64,000 bases of DNA from Rahnella victoriana (GCF_004330295.1 NZ_SJOJ01000003.1:186001-250000), one strand, 5' to 3'; shown: positions 29,326 through 39,212, counted from the first letter of the stretch. The notes: generated by a model from the sequence alone, not told the origin. Numbers and translations are program-made.

Positions 29326-29424
29326 GCGGGAGTTATACCGTTTTCTGATAATTCCCGATGAGTGTGAAACAAATCTCCGCAGAGGGATCACAGTACCGGG
29401 AATGAACCATAAGGCGGATGAATA

Positions 29425-30312
29425 TCAGCCGAGCAGTTCGCAGTGCGGCGGTAAACGGCACTGAATCGCATCCGGCAACACTTCGATACGGAAATGTGTG
29501 CCGGTCAGCGGTTCGCCATCAAGGTTGAAGGTCATGTCGTGCGGCGCGGTAATTTCCAGCCACGGCAGACTGGCAGAAACGATATTTTTGTTTTCTTCGT
29601 TATTGATCAGACTGCGTAGGAAAGAGGGCAACAACTCTTCTGACGTCAGAAGACGCAACTGTAGCAGGCCATCGTTAATCAGGGCATCGGGGCAAATTTG
29701 TTGTCCGCCACCTGCCTGGCGGCCATTACCGATACCGATCACCAGCGCGTCACCTTCCCAGCTGAAATCCGGCCCGGTAATCTCGCAGCGGTCGGCTTTA
29801 AGCGTATCGAGGCGCAGAAGTCCGTGAATAAAGTACGAAACGCCGCCCAGCGCGGCTTTCAGTTTTTCCGGCGTTTCCGTGGTGATACGCGTGCCAAAGC
29901 CGCCGGTCGCCATGTTGATGAAGAAATGCTGGTCGTTGACGCGCGCCAGATCGATATCAACCGCTTTGCCTTTTACCGCCAGCTGTAATGCCTGTTCAGG
30001 CACCGGAGGAATATTGCAGGCGGTGGCGAAATCATTAGCCGTCCCCAGCGGAACAATCCCCAGTACCGGCTTGATGCCGGGAAGTTGCGCCAGCGCACCG
30101 GCCACTTCGTTGATGGTGCCGTCGCCGCCCCCGGCGATCACGGTTTCACAGCCCAGTTCGACGGCTTCAGCAACGTATCGCGCGGCATCGCCATGTTCCC
30201 AGGTGACCCGCACACTCAGCTCCACGCCTTCGGCGCGCAGCGCGCTCACCGCTTCACGCAGTTCTTCGATGGCTGCGCCTTTTCCATTCAAAATCAGCAG
30301 TGCTGTGGTCAT
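29425..30312 (-). CDS. yegS: Lipid kinase YegS
   Basis: A diacylglycerol-kinase-fold enzyme of 295 residues. E. coli YegS phosphorylates phosphatidylglycerol in vitro; the physiological substrate is unsettled. The nucleotide motif [17 protein letters not shown], the PLGTANDFA loop, [25 protein letters not shown] and [24 protein letters not shown] are all conserved. A Fur-box-like sequence lies 157 bases upstream. The gene keeps its E. coli neighbourhood with cyaR and trhP (yegQ). Confidence 0.95.
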   Translation of the reverse strand: MTTALLILNGKGAAIEELREAVSALRAEGVELSVRVTWEHGDAARYVAEAVELGCETVIAGGGDGTINEVAGALAQLPGIKPVLGIVPLGTANDFATACNIPPVPEQALQLAVKGKAVDIDLARVNDQHFFINMATGGFGTRITTETPEKLKAALGGVSYFIHGLLRLDTLKADRCEITGPDFSWEGDALVIGIGNGRQAGGGQQICPDALINDGLLQLRLLTSEELLPSFLRSLINNEENKNIVSASLPWLEITAPHDMTFNLDGEPLTGTHFRIEVLPDAIQCRLPPHCELLG

Positions 30313-30468
30313 GTACGCTCCTTTTATCTATACATATCTACCATAGATGAAAAGTCCCATATTTGGCTATCAGATTAATCAGCGAATGATTTATTCATAC
30401 GGAAAATAATTTCACTTAAATTAATTCAATATTTCGTTTATTTTTTGACGCGGTTTTTTATTAATACG

Positions 30469-30487
30469 GATAATCATTATCGTTATT
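30469..30487. promoter_or_regulatory. Fur-box-like site upstream of yegS
   Basis: GATAAT-C-ATTATC forms a perfect 6-1-6 palindrome, and the next hexamer GTTATT matches ATTATC at 4 of 6. In all 16 of 19 positions fit the Fur consensus. It sits between the CyaR terminator and yegS. Which promoter it serves is not clear; yegS on the minus strand is nearest. Binding is inferred. Confidence 0.5.
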
Positions 30488-30526
30488 AACAAACCGAAAG
30501 AAGAGGGTGTTAGCAGGCTGAAAACT

Positions 30527-30618
30527 AAAAGAAAAGCCAGCTCAAGGGAGATTGAGCTGGCCAAGGAGGTGGTTCCTAGTGTAGTCCGGTGCTTTATTTT
30601 GCATTCGAAGTAAATTGC
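30527..30618 (-). ncRNA. cyaR: CyaR (RyeE) Hfq-dependent small RNA
   Basis: On the minus strand the core AGGAACCACCTCCTT, then GCC, ATCTCCCTT and a GC-rich terminator stem with a U-rich tail, matches E. coli CyaR. The terminator arms are at 30536-30545 and 30552-30561. CyaR pairs through its CCUCC-containing seed with the ribosome binding sites of ompX, luxS, nadE and others. It lies just downstream of trhP (yegQ) in the same direction, as in E. coli. A 5' hairpin with arms GCATTCG/CGAATGC overlaps the start. The length of about 92 nt is near the known 87. The 5' end is estimated from the TAATAT promoter box. Confidence 0.88.
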
Positions 30619-30624
30619 GAATGC

Positions 30625-30660
30625 ATATTAACCAGCTCCACCAAAAATAGATGTGATCGG
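30625..30660 (-). promoter_or_regulatory. cyaR promoter with CRP half-site
   Basis: Minus-strand TAATAT (30625-30630) is a -10 box, placing the start near 30618. TCACA stands at -38 to -34, where the right half of a class II CRP site belongs; the left half is poor. CyaR is CRP-activated in E. coli, which agrees. Inference. Confidence 0.5.
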
Positions 30661-30682
30661 CTCCTTATTTTCGAATAAATCC

Positions 30683-32068
30683 TTATTTCGCGTGCGGATC
30701 ACGGGTGTCAGTATTTTCCAGATTACGCAACAAAATGGCGAACTCAAGGCTGACATCTTCCGGCAACGCGACATACACGATGTGCCCGTTGCCCGGTGCG
30801 ACATCCACCGGCTGTCCTTTTTTATTGCGCAGGGCCTCCAGTTTGAACTGGACGTTGCCCTGTGGCGTCATCATTTCCACGCTGTCGCCGACGCTGAATT
30901 TATTCTTCACATCGATTTCAGCCCAGCCATCCACGCGGTTGCCGGTGAATTCACCGACAAACTGCTGGCGGTCGCTGACGGAGAAACCGTATTCGTAGTT
31001 TTGCTGCGCGTCATGGGTATGGCGGCGCAGGAAACCTTCGGTATAACCACGGTGTGCCAGCCCTTCCAGCGTGGAGAGCAGCGTCGGGTCAAAAGGCTTT
31101 CCGGCGACGGCGTCATCAATGGCGCGGCGGTAAACCTGCGCGGTGCGGGCGCAATAATAGAAGGATTTGGTACGGCCTTCGATTTTCAGTGAGTGCACGC
31201 CCATTTTCGTCAACGTTTCGACATGCTGAATGGCGCGCAGATCTTTGGAATTCATAATATAGGTGCCATGTTCGTCTTCAAAGGCACTCATATATTCACC
31301 CGGACGCATCGCTTCTTCCAGCATAAAGACTTTGTCCGTCGGCTGGCCGATGCCTAATGTTGGCTCCGGCGCGTCAACCTGCTGAACGGGGATCGGCTCG
31401 TGCTGATGCACAATATTGCCGACAGCGTCTTCTTTACCTTCCTGAACTTTATATTCCCAGCGACAGGCGTTGGTACAGGTGCCCTGATTCGGGTCACGTT
31501 TATTGATGTAGCCGGAAAGCAGACAGCGGCCGGAATACGCCATGCACAGCGCACCGTGGACGAAGATCTCGATCTCCATATCCGGCACCTGAGCGCGGAT
31601 CTCGGCGATCTCTTCCAGCGACAGTTCACGCGATAAAATCACCCGCGTCAGCCCCATTTGTTTCCAGAATTTCACCGTCGCCCAGTTAACGGCGTTAGCC
31701 TGCACCGACAGATGAATATCCATCTGCGGGAAGGCTTCACGCACCATCATGATCAGCCCCGGATCGGACATGATCAGGGCATCCGGCCCCATGTCGATCA
31801 CGGGCTGTAAATCACGGATAAAGGTTTTCAGTTTGGCGTTGTGCGGCGCGATATTCACCACCACGTAGAATTTTTTACCTAAGGCATGGGCCTCGTTGAT
31901 GCCGGTTTCCAGATTCTGGTGGTTAAATTCGTTATTACGTACGCGCAGGCTGTAGCGCGGCTGACCGGCATACACGGCATCGGCGCCATAGGCGAACGCA
32001 TAACGCATATTTTTCAGGGAGCCGGCAGGGGAGAGCAGTTCCGGAACAAAAGAATCGCGGGTAAACAT
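30683..32068 (-). CDS. trhP: tRNA U34 hydroxylation protein TrhP (YegQ)
   Basis: A U32-peptidase-family protein of 461 residues, needed for prephenate-dependent formation of 5-hydroxyuridine at tRNA position 34, ahead of cmo5U/mcmo5U. The barrel is almost identical to E. coli YegQ: LLSPAGSLKNMRYAFAYGADAVYAGQPRYSLR, NIAPHNAKL, and VHGALCMAYSGRCLLSGYINKRDPNQGTCTNACRWEY with the Fe-S-type cysteines. A C-terminal beta domain ends in the HAK tail. I start at ATG 32068; an upstream in-frame start would add seven residues with no support. cyaR follows directly. Confidence 0.96.
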   Translation of the reverse strand: MFTRDSFVPELLSPAGSLKNMRYAFAYGADAVYAGQPRYSLRVRNNEFNHQNLETGINEAHALGKKFYVVVNIAPHNAKLKTFIRDLQPVIDMGPDALIMSDPGLIMMVREAFPQMDIHLSVQANAVNWATVKFWKQMGLTRVILSRELSLEEIAEIRAQVPDMEIEIFVHGALCMAYSGRCLLSGYINKRDPNQGTCTNACRWEYKVQEGKEDAVGNIVHQHEPIPVQQVDAPEPTLGIGQPTDKVFMLEEAMRPGEYMSAFEDEHGTYIMNSKDLRAIQHVETLTKMGVHSLKIEGRTKSFYYCARTAQVYRRAIDDAVAGKPFDPTLLSTLEGLAHRGYTEGFLRRHTHDAQQNYEYGFSVSDRQQFVGEFTGNRVDGWAEIDVKNKFSVGDSVEMMTPQGNVQFKLEALRNKKGQPVDVAPGNGHIVYVALPEDVSLEFAILLRNLENTDTRDPHAK

Positions 32069-32253
32069 AGTCAATCTCAGTCTGATCACAGGTCAGGGCC
32101 GTCCCGGATGCGGGGCGACGAAAGGTCAGAATTGTAACGTCTGAGTTGACTGAAAGCAGCCGGTTTGTGTGGGTATTTGAGGTTTTAGCGGGTCAGATCA
32201 ATTTTTGTATCCTGAGGCTGCAAACGGAAATATGCAGCCCCGGGATAAAGGGA

Positions 32254-32601
32254 TCAGGCAATCTGCTGGGTAAGATCGCGGATCTCCGGGCTTAACCCGT
32301 TTTTGATGACGGACTGCACCCCTTTCTTAGCCGCGCTCAGCGTGGTGTACATCTCGCTGACGCCAATGACCTGATGGTTTTTTGCTTTCAAGACGAAATA
32401 AAACTGCCCGTCTTTTGAGGGCTTAACTTCATACTGCGATTCTTCGGCTGCATTGTTTTGTACCGATAAGATGCCGTTTTCAGCGGATGCTTTGCTGGCA
32501 TACATTTCGCTGGTGAGAATAATCTCTCCATTACCGGCTTTAAGGATAAAGTGATATTGCCCGTTCCTCGCCTTAGTCAGATCGTAGTGACCATTAGCCA
32601 T
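32254..32601 (-). CDS. yegP: YegP, two-repeat DUF1508 protein
   Basis: A 115-residue protein made of two copies of the DUF1508 unit. The first is GQYHFILKAGNGEIILTSEMYASKASAENGI, and the second is GQFYFVLKAKNHQVIGVSEMYTTLSAAKKGV. The function is unknown. I start at ATG 32601, which is preceded by GGAG 9 bases before it; the earlier ATG at 32616 supplies that site. It lies between baeR and trhP as in E. coli. Confidence 0.93.
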   Translation of the reverse strand: MANGHYDLTKARNGQYHFILKAGNGEIILTSEMYASKASAENGILSVQNNAAEESQYEVKPSKDGQFYFVLKAKNHQVIGVSEMYTTLSAAKKGVQSVIKNGLSPEIRDLTQQIA

Positions 32602-32755
32602 AAAGGTAATCTCCATAAGAGGGGTTATTTTCCAGAGATAAGTGTAGTTAATGGAAACTTTTTCGCGGCGATAGCGGAAATTTAAGGTATGAAATGTGAA
32701 CTGGCCGACAGACTTTCAGCAACTTTACAAAACTCAATTGCCGGCCAGAATAACG

Positions 32756-33475
32756 TTAAACCAGATGGCAGGGTTCGGCTTCCCAGCGGTAGCCGACGCC
32801 ATAGACGGCGCGGATAAAGGCTTTTTCGCCGTCGAGGGATTCGAGTTTGCGGCGCAGATTTTTGATGTGGCTGTCGATGGTGCGGTCCGTCACCACGCGG
32901 TAATCATCATAGAGATTATTGAGCAGCACCTCGCGGGTGAAAACGTAGCCCGGTTTCACCGACAGGGTTTTCAGCAGACGGAATTCCGCAGGCGTCAGCT
33001 CAAGCTCATGCCCCTGGAAGGTGGCGCGAAAGCGGGCTTCATCAATGTGCAGACCGGTTTCTTTTGCCACATGTTCATCGGGACGTACGCAACGGCGCAG
33101 GATCACTTTGACGCGCGCCACCACTTCCCGCGGGCTGTAAGGTTTGCAGATGTAATCATCGGCACCGATTTCCAGCCCGAGCAGACGGTCAATTTCTTCC
33201 GTTTTGGCGGTCACCATCATGACTGGCACATCGGAGAACTGGCGGATGTCGCGGCAGATCGATAAACCACTGCTGCCCGGCAGCATCAGATCCAGCAGGA
33301 TCAGCGCCGGAGGCTGGGTTTTCACCAGCGTAATCACATCGTGACCGTCGGGCAGCCATTGCGTGGCATAGCCCGCCGCTTCGAGATAGTCGATCAGCAA
33401 CTGGGCGAGTTTCGGTTCGTCTTCCACGATCAGAATTTTCAACGGCGCAGGGCCGGACAGTACAGAGTCGTTCAT
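32756..33475 (-). CDS. baeR: Response regulator BaeR
   Basis: An OmpR-type regulator of 239 residues in envelope and drug stress. The receiver domain has [17 protein letters not shown] with the phospho-Asp, TAK and the Lys of [11 protein letters not shown]. The winged-helix domain is [14 protein letters not shown] through [19 protein letters not shown] to [11 protein letters not shown]. It is very close to E. coli BaeR. The ATG follows the baeS stop directly (TGAATG). BaeR activates mdtABCD and spy in E. coli; the mdtABC genes are missing here, so its targets must differ. Confidence 0.96.
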   Translation of the reverse strand: MNDSVLSGPAPLKILIVEDEPKLAQLLIDYLEAAGYATQWLPDGHDVITLVKTQPPALILLDLMLPGSSGLSICRDIRQFSDVPVMMVTAKTEEIDRLLGLEIGADDYICKPYSPREVVARVKVILRRCVRPDEHVAKETGLHIDEARFRATFQGHELELTPAEFRLLKTLSVKPGYVFTREVLLNNLYDDYRVVTDRTIDSHIKNLRRKLESLDGEKAFIRAVYGVGYRWEAEPCHLV

Positions 33476-34861
33476 TCAGTTTCTCGGGCCATGTGGAACA
33501 GAAAGTGGCAGGACGATCGTAATACGAACGCCCCCGGCGGGGGAGTGGCTGGCGCTAATCTGCCCGCCGTGCGCTTCAACGATATTCTGGCAAATCGCCA
33601 GACCTAAACCGGAACCGCCGCTGGCGCGGTTGCGCGAGCCTTCGGTGCGGTAGAAGCGTTCGAAAATACGGATCAGCTGTTCATCGCTGATGCCCGGCGC
33701 GCTGTCCTGAAAAATCAGATGCAGCGATTTGTCGCGGATTTCGCCCAGAATTTCCAGGCCACCGTTCGGGTCAGTATAGCGCAGACTGTTTTCCAGCAGA
33801 TTATTGAAAAGTTGCGACAACCGCTGCGGATCACCAAATACGTCTGCTTTTTCAGGCAACTGGCTGGTGAGCGTGAGCTGTTTACTGTGGAAGCGATCCC
33901 GTGAACCGGCTTCCGCCAGCTGGACAAGATGCACCACATCGGTGTCCACCTTGCGATAGGCCAGCGCACCCGCATCCGACAGCGAAAGCTGATGCAGGTC
34001 GTCCACCAGTTTGGTCAGAATCGCCACTTCAGATTGCAGAGACTCCAGCGAACCGACACTCATTTTGCGCACGCCGTCCTGCATGGCTTCCAGCTCACCG
34101 CGCAACACCGCCAGCGGCGTGCGCAGTTCATGGGAAATATCCGCCATAAATGCCCGGCGCATTTGCTCGTTTTTTTCCAGCGTCATCGCCAGCTGGTTGA
34201 AATCCTGCGCCAGTTTTCCCAGCTCATCTTCACTGTCGACTTTTACCCGGGTGCTGAAATCTCCGGCAGCCAGCTGATGGGTACCGTTCACCAGACGCTT
34301 AACCGGCGCGAGCATTCCCCGTGAGAGCACCCAGGTGACGGCGGCGGCCAGTAACGCGGTGAAAGCGACAATAATCCAGCTGGTCTGGCTTTGCTGGCGT
34401 TCGAAATTGATATCGGCATTGCGCGTCAGACGTTCGGCGGGAGTGGAGATCACCGAGCCTATCATCACGCCGTCAACGGTCATCACCCGACGCGGGCCTT
34501 GCAGATCGGGCGGAACCGGCTGGTCATACCCGCCGATGCGGCGATCATGACTGTCGAGGATCCAGAACTTTGTCCGCCAGCCTTGCGGCGGCATTTTCTC
34601 GCTGCTGGTCTGGTCAAACGAACGCATCAGCTGATAGATCAGCCGGTCATTTTTTTCCAGAAAATCCCAGCTGCCGTGTTGTTTGTACTGCTCCTGCAGG
34701 GTGTCGGCCAGCAAGGCAACGCGCTGTTCGTTACTCTGACGGATGTAGTCGATAAAGCCCCGTTCGAAGCTCATCCGCACGCCCCAGTTCATGGTGATTA
34801 ACACCAGCGCGCAGGTACAAAAGATGGCCATAAACAGCTTGGCGGTAATACCAGGTTTCAT
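33476..34861 (-). CDS. baeS: Sensor histidine kinase BaeS
   Basis: A 461-residue inner-membrane sensor. Segment 1 is at about 10-30, a periplasmic sensor domain runs to about 165, and segment 2 ([18 protein letters not shown]) follows. HAMP comes next, then the dimerisation domain with the phospho-His in [20 protein letters not shown], and the ATPase domain with [17 protein letters not shown] and [18 protein letters not shown]. It senses envelope stress such as indole, spheroplasting and metals in E. coli. Its ATG overlaps the mdtD stop by four bases, and it runs straight into baeR. Confidence 0.96.
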   Translation of the reverse strand: MKPGITAKLFMAIFCTCALVLITMNWGVRMSFERGFIDYIRQSNEQRVALLADTLQEQYKQHGSWDFLEKNDRLIYQLMRSFDQTSSEKMPPQGWRTKFWILDSHDRRIGGYDQPVPPDLQGPRRVMTVDGVMIGSVISTPAERLTRNADINFERQQSQTSWIIVAFTALLAAAVTWVLSRGMLAPVKRLVNGTHQLAAGDFSTRVKVDSEDELGKLAQDFNQLAMTLEKNEQMRRAFMADISHELRTPLAVLRGELEAMQDGVRKMSVGSLESLQSEVAILTKLVDDLHQLSLSDAGALAYRKVDTDVVHLVQLAEAGSRDRFHSKQLTLTSQLPEKADVFGDPQRLSQLFNNLLENSLRYTDPNGGLEILGEIRDKSLHLIFQDSAPGISDEQLIRIFERFYRTEGSRNRASGGSGLGLAICQNIVEAHGGQISASHSPAGGVRITIVLPLSVPHGPRN

Positions 34862-36333
34862 GATTTTCTCATCGGGTCGGGAGAACCGGCCGCAGCACGA
34901 CGACGGTCAATAAGGGCATTTTTTTGGGCGTCAGGCGGTACTTTGGAGAATACCCAGGCAGGCAGGGCAATCACCAGCGCCATCGACATGTAGCAATAGA
35001 GGAAAGCGGTATGCATGATACTGCTGTCCGGTGTGATCGCCTGCTGATGGGCAAACAGCCCGATCAGCAAACCGGCTACACTCACGCCGAGGCTCATCGA
35101 TAACTGCATGATCATCGACAGCAAACTGTTGCCGCTGCTGGCAAGACGCGGCGGTAAATCCTTCAGCGTCAGCGTATTCATTGAAGAGAAGCGCAGTGAA
35201 TTCACCATCCCCTGGAAAAACAGCACGATCGGGATCATCCACACGGCACCGTAAATGGCGACTACCGGGAAAATCAGCGTAATCAGTGCCAGCAGCAGGG
35301 TGGCGCTGACCAGCGCCTTGCGGTAGCCGAGCTGATTCACCAGCCGGACGACCACGCGCTTCATCCCCATACTGCCCAGCACCATCGGGATCATCATCAG
35401 CCCGGCGTGGAAAGGGGTAAAACCCATGCCGAGTTGCAGGAAGACCGGGGTCATAAAGGGTAACATGCCGCTGCCGATACGCCCCAGCAGGCTGCCGATC
35501 AGCCCGATCTTAAACGTCGGGGTGTGGAACAGGCGCAGGGAAAACAGCGCCGACAGATTACCGCGCGCGTGCATCCAGTAAACACCCAGCGCGCCGCCAC
35601 CGACCGCCACCAGCAATACGATTTCCAGCGGCGTCAGCCCCATACTGCGGCTGCCTTCCAGCGCCAGCGTCAGTGTGGCCATACACACGGCAAGCATCAC
35701 AAACCCGCTGATATCAAAGCGGCGGGTCTGCATTTTATAGTTCGGCATGATCATTAACGTGGCGATACAACCGGCCAGCCCGACAGGCAGGTTGATGAGG
35801 AAAATCCAGTGCCAGCTGGCGTATTGCACCAGAAAACCGCCCAGCGCCGGGCCGAGTAACGGACCGACCTGACCGGGCAAGGTCACCATGGTCATCGCCG
35901 CCATGTATTCGCTGCGCGGAACGATTTTCAGCACCGTCAGCCGCCCGACCGGCACCATCATCGCCCCGCCAATCCCCTGAACAATGCGTGACAACACCAG
36001 CTCGCGCAGGCTTTCTGACTGTGCGCACAGCAGGGAGCCGAGGGTGAACAGCACGATGGCTGAAAAGAACACCCACTTCACCCCGACTTTATCCGCCAGC
36101 CAGCCGCTGGCGGGCAACATCACCGCGACCGTCAGCACGTAAGCGACAATCACCGAATGCATATGCAGCGGGTTTTCACCGAGGCTGCGGGCCATGGAGG
36201 GAAGCGCGGTATTGACGATGGTGGTGTCGAGAGCCTGCATAAAAAAGCCGAAGGCGACGATCCACAACTGCCAGCGCACCGAAGGCGGCAGCGGCGTGGA
36301 GGGCGGTAAGGTGTCAGTATTTTCAGATTTCAT
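34858..36333 (-). CDS. mdtD: MFS multidrug-type transporter MdtD
   Basis: A DHA2-family inner-membrane protein of 491 residues with 14 expected membrane segments. [19 protein letters not shown] is in segment 1, [21 protein letters not shown] carries the drug:H+ antiporter motif of segment 4-5, and [20 protein letters not shown] is motif C. In E. coli MdtD is the fourth gene of mdtABCD-baeSR, and its own efflux role is uncertain. Here it is first, because mdtA, mdtB and mdtC are not at this place. It overlaps baeS by four bases. Confidence 0.93.
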   Translation of the reverse strand: MKSENTDTLPPSTPLPPSVRWQLWIVAFGFFMQALDTTIVNTALPSMARSLGENPLHMHSVIVAYVLTVAVMLPASGWLADKVGVKWVFFSAIVLFTLGSLLCAQSESLRELVLSRIVQGIGGAMMVPVGRLTVLKIVPRSEYMAAMTMVTLPGQVGPLLGPALGGFLVQYASWHWIFLINLPVGLAGCIATLMIMPNYKMQTRRFDISGFVMLAVCMATLTLALEGSRSMGLTPLEIVLLVAVGGGALGVYWMHARGNLSALFSLRLFHTPTFKIGLIGSLLGRIGSGMLPFMTPVFLQLGMGFTPFHAGLMMIPMVLGSMGMKRVVVRLVNQLGYRKALVSATLLLALITLIFPVVAIYGAVWMIPIVLFFQGMVNSLRFSSMNTLTLKDLPPRLASSGNSLLSMIMQLSMSLGVSVAGLLIGLFAHQQAITPDSSIMHTAFLYCYMSMALVIALPAWVFSKVPPDAQKNALIDRRRAAAGSPDPMRKS

Positions 36334-36422
36334 GAGTCATCGCATCAGCACAATCATTGTCGCGGCATTTCAGGAAGAAATTCACCTGCAGACCGGCTCA
36401 CAGTGTAGCCAGAATGTTTCAA

Positions 36423-36440
36423 CAGAAAATGGAGGAAATA
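36423..36440 (-). promoter_or_regulatory. Possible BaeR box upstream of mdtD
   Basis: Minus-strand TATTTCCTCCATTTTCTG resembles the BaeR consensus TTTTTCTCCATDATTGGC at about 11-12 positions, including the CTCCAT core. It is 90 bases before mdtD. A weak match, listed because autoregulation would be expected. Confidence 0.3.
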
Positions 36441-36593
36441 AGGAGAGTCTTTCCCATTTTTTGACAATTCTTCTGACAATAAAGAATAGCGTTCAGCCTG
36501 ACATTTTATATCAAAATGCTAAGGTTGACCTTTGACCATAAACCGTTCGCACGCAAACTAAGTGTAATCTGACCTTATGAAAGGGAGAGAATG

Positions 36594-37547
36594 ATGAGCA
36601 AAAGAGAACTGGGTCGTTCAGGTATTCAGGTGCCGTTGTTAACCTTCGGTGGCAATGTGTTTGGCTGGACGGTGGATCAGGCCGCCTCGTTTAACCTGCT
36701 GGATGCCTTACTGGATCACAAACTGAATTTTATCGACACGGCAGATGTGTACTCGAGCTGGGTTGAAGGCAACAAAGGCGGAGAATCCGAAACCATTATC
36801 GGCAACTGGCTGAAAAAAACCGGTAAGCGTGACCAGGTCATTCTTGCCACCAAAGTCGGTAAGCCGATGGGGGAAGGCAAAGTCGGGCTGTCGCCCCGCT
36901 ATATCAGAGAAGCCGTCGAAGCGTCACTGAAACGCCTGCAAACGGATTATCTCGATTTGTATCAGTCACATGATGACGATGCCGATACGCCACTGGCTGA
37001 AACAATGGCGGCATTCGATGCGTTGATCAAAGAAGGCAAGGTGCGTGCCGTCGGCGCGTCAAACTACAGCGCACCGCGTCTGGCCGAAGCGTTGAAAGTC
37101 AGTCAGGAAAACGGGCTGGCGCGTTATGAAACCCTGCAACCGCAATACAATCTTTATGACCGCAAAGTGTATGAAGAGGCACTGGAGAAAGTGGTGCTCG
37201 ATAACGGCTTAGGCGTGATCAACTTCTACGGGCTGGCCGCCGGATTCCTGACCGGCAAATACCGCACCAAAGCCGATGCCGCTAAGAGCAAACGCGGGGA
37301 AAACGTGGTTGCACGCTGTCTGAACGAACGCGGTCTGAAAGTGCTGGCAGGGTTGGATCAGGTGGCTGAGAAGCACGGCGCGCAACCCGGGCAGGTGGCG
37401 CTGGCCTGGCAGATTGCGCGTCCGGGCATTACCTCGCCGATCGTCAGTGCGACCTCCCTGCAACAGCTGAATGAACTGGCGCAGGCCGCGACCCTGAAAC
37501 TGGATGACGCGGATATCAAAACGTTAAATGACGCCAGCGCCTGGTAA
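36594..37547 (+). CDS. Aldo/keto reductase
   Basis: An NADPH-dependent oxidoreductase of 317 residues. The catalytic tetrad is readable: Asp and Tyr in NFIDTADVYSSW, Lys in ILATKVGKPM and His in LDLYQSHDDD. The cofactor loop is VGASNYSAPRLAEAL. It resembles the YdjG/YajO-type bacterial group acting on small aldehydes, but the substrate is unknown. ATG at 36594 is better placed after GGGAG than the ATG one codon upstream. It occupies the site where mdtABC would stand between yegD and mdtD. Confidence 0.9.
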   Translation: MSKRELGRSGIQVPLLTFGGNVFGWTVDQAASFNLLDALLDHKLNFIDTADVYSSWVEGNKGGESETIIGNWLKKTGKRDQVILATKVGKPMGEGKVGLSPRYIREAVEASLKRLQTDYLDLYQSHDDDADTPLAETMAAFDALIKEGKVRAVGASNYSAPRLAEALKVSQENGLARYETLQPQYNLYDRKVYEEALEKVVLDNGLGVINFYGLAAGFLTGKYRTKADAAKSKRGENVVARCLNERGLKVLAGLDQVAEKHGAQPGQVALAWQIARPGITSPIVSATSLQQLNELAQAATLKLDDADIKTLNDASAW

Positions 37548-37566
37548 ATCCGGTTTCTGAGACATA

Positions 37567-37600
37567 AAAAAAACCGCCTTCAGTCTCAGGCGGTTTTCGT
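37567..37600. terminator. Bidirectional terminator between AKR and yegD
   Basis: AAAACCGCCT and AGGCGGTTTT form a 10-bp stem with an 8-base loop, flanked by A's to the left and T's to the right. It serves both convergent genes. Confidence 0.88.
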
Positions 37601-37619
37601 TTTTCTGCACCGTGACATC

Positions 37620-38972
37620 TTAACGGAACAGCGTTTGTGCCCAGCGCGCCAGACCGGCGGTGACGGAGCCAAAATCATTGCCCCCGACCAGCGGGATCCC
37701 CGGCAATTGTGCCTGCAAAGCCGCACGCAGCAGTGGCGAACGTGCGCTGCCACCCGTCAGATAAATGACGTCCGGTTTAATGTCGCTGCTGGCCAGTGCC
37801 AGACTGACCTGTTCCTGAATTCGTTCCAGCGGCTGAGAAATTGCTTCACTCAGTTGCTGCTGGCTGATGGTTTCGGCCAGACCGGATTCAATGAAGTCCA
37901 TCGCCGCCGTCACGCTTTCACGTTCAGAAAGCGCAATCTTACTTTCTTCTGCCGCGCGGACCAGACGGTAGCTCAGACGCTGTTGATGCACTTTCAGCAG
38001 GCGTTTGATCAGATCCGGTTGCGCCGCATCGCGGATTAAATCACGCAACATGCGGCCATTCGCCACGCTGTAGAAATCCAGCTGCGCCGGTACGTCATTG
38101 GTTGCTACCGCATTCCAGTAAGGCAGCGCCGGGATGGCGATCCCTTTTTGGGTTTCGCTGCCCATCCCAAACTGGGGGGTGAGCTGTTTGAAGGCGGTCA
38201 TGATATCCAGATCGTTTCCGCCGACGCGGCAACCACTGTGGCCGAGCAGGCTGCTCTGACGCTCTGCTTTATCGCGCCATTGCGGACCCATCAGCAGCAC
38301 CGAGCAGTCGGTGGTTCCGCCGCCGATATCCACCACCAGCACGGTTTTCTCTTCCGTCAGCGTGGCTTCGAAATCCAGACCTGCCGCAACCGGCTCAAAC
38401 TGGAAAGCGATATCGCGGAAACCTGCACGTTCAGCCGCACGCTGCAAAATACCCTGTGCCTGTGCATTCGCGTCTTCCCCGCCCATGCCCTGAAAGTTTA
38501 TCGGGCGACCGATAACCGTCTGCTCAATGCTTTCCTGCAGGACGGATTCAGCCTGACGCCTGATGTGGTACATCATCGCGCAGACCAGATCTTCAAACAG
38601 GGCAATTTGCTGTGGTTTCAGGCCATTTGCGCCCAGGAAGGATTTCGGCGAGCGAACAAAGTACACCTCTTCCGGATCTTCCATGTAGGTCGCCAGCGCC
38701 TGCAAACCGAAGTTCACGCTGTTGGCATTAACCGGAATATCTTCCTCACGGTTAAAGCTGATACTGCGGCGCAGCAGCGCCAGATTTTCATCACTGCCCG
38801 TCGGAACCTGTCCGTGACGGTTCAGCCATTCGCTGACCGCTTCACGTGTCGGTGCACAAAGCATGGAGGGTAAGTAAGGATCGTTATTTTCGAGCGCCAG
38901 AAGATGAGCGTTATTATCACGCATCACCGCCACGGAGCAGTTCGCTGTACCGTAGTCAAATCCAATAAACAT
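37620..38972 (-). CDS. yegD: Hsp70-like chaperone YegD
   Basis: An actin/Hsp70-fold ATPase of 450 residues that lacks the substrate-binding domain of DnaK. The phosphate-1 motif is IGFDYGTANCSVAV, VVDIGGGTTDCSVLL is phosphate-2, and YLTGGSARSPLLRAAL is the adenosine motif. VIGRPINFQGMGGEDANAQAQGIL is close to E. coli YegD. Cellular role is unsettled. I start at the ATG of MFIGFDYG (38972); another ATG is directly before it. In E. coli yegD also lies near mdtA. Confidence 0.95.
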   Translation of the reverse strand: MFIGFDYGTANCSVAVMRDNNAHLLALENNDPYLPSMLCAPTREAVSEWLNRHGQVPTGSDENLALLRRSISFNREEDIPVNANSVNFGLQALATYMEDPEEVYFVRSPKSFLGANGLKPQQIALFEDLVCAMMYHIRRQAESVLQESIEQTVIGRPINFQGMGGEDANAQAQGILQRAAERAGFRDIAFQFEPVAAGLDFEATLTEEKTVLVVDIGGGTTDCSVLLMGPQWRDKAERQSSLLGHSGCRVGGNDLDIMTAFKQLTPQFGMGSETQKGIAIPALPYWNAVATNDVPAQLDFYSVANGRMLRDLIRDAAQPDLIKRLLKVHQQRLSYRLVRAAEESKIALSERESVTAAMDFIESGLAETISQQQLSEAISQPLERIQEQVSLALASSDIKPDVIYLTGGSARSPLLRAALQAQLPGIPLVGGNDFGSVTAGLARWAQTLFR

Positions 38973-39094
38973 CATTGTTCCCCATGCCAAAGAAGGGACG
39001 GGACTTTACCGGAGAGACGCAGATTGAGCAAGATGAAAACCGGGGTTTTCCTGATGGCGTAAAGCAGTATTTTGTTCCCGTGTTTGCTGTGAAA

Positions 39095-39116
39095 CTCACC
39101 CCTTCGCAGGGGTGAG
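39095..39116. repeat. Short inverse copy of the palindromic repeat
   Basis: CTCACCCC-TTCGCA-GGGGTGAG is an 8-bp-arm palindrome. Its loop is the reverse complement of the TGCGAA loop in the other copies. It forms a pair with 39135-39158, as REP units do in BIMEs. Confidence 0.7.
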
Positions 39117-39134
39117 AGCAGATCGAGCATTTAC

Positions 39135-39158
39135 GCCTCCCCCTGCGAAGGGGGAGGC
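39135..39158. repeat. Second copy of the palindromic repeat
   Basis: GCCTCCCCC-TGCGAA-GGGGGAGGC has 9-bp perfect arms. With its right flank (GGGGAGGGGGTTTTAAA) it repeats the element at 8540-8581 and its flank. It lies between yegD and tktB, downstream of tktB. Confidence 0.8.
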
Positions 39159-39212
39159 GGGGAGGGGGTTTTAAAGCCACTCCTTTACTTCACTTCTTTA
39201 ATTTCACTTCTT

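Larger units (their letters stand above)
29123..29424. other. Intergenic region rspA-yegS
   Basis: These 302 bases hold the rspA promoter region with the inverted repeat CATAC-AA-GTATG at 29193-29204, and the yegS terminator at 29302-29325. A 68-codon frame on the minus strand has no ribosome binding site and crosses both, so I do not call it a gene. Confidence 0.6.

Noticed and set aside
29185-29391. 68-codon minus-strand ORF between rspA and yegS
   Set aside because: No ribosome binding site, no recognisable protein, and it crosses a terminator and the rspA upstream region.
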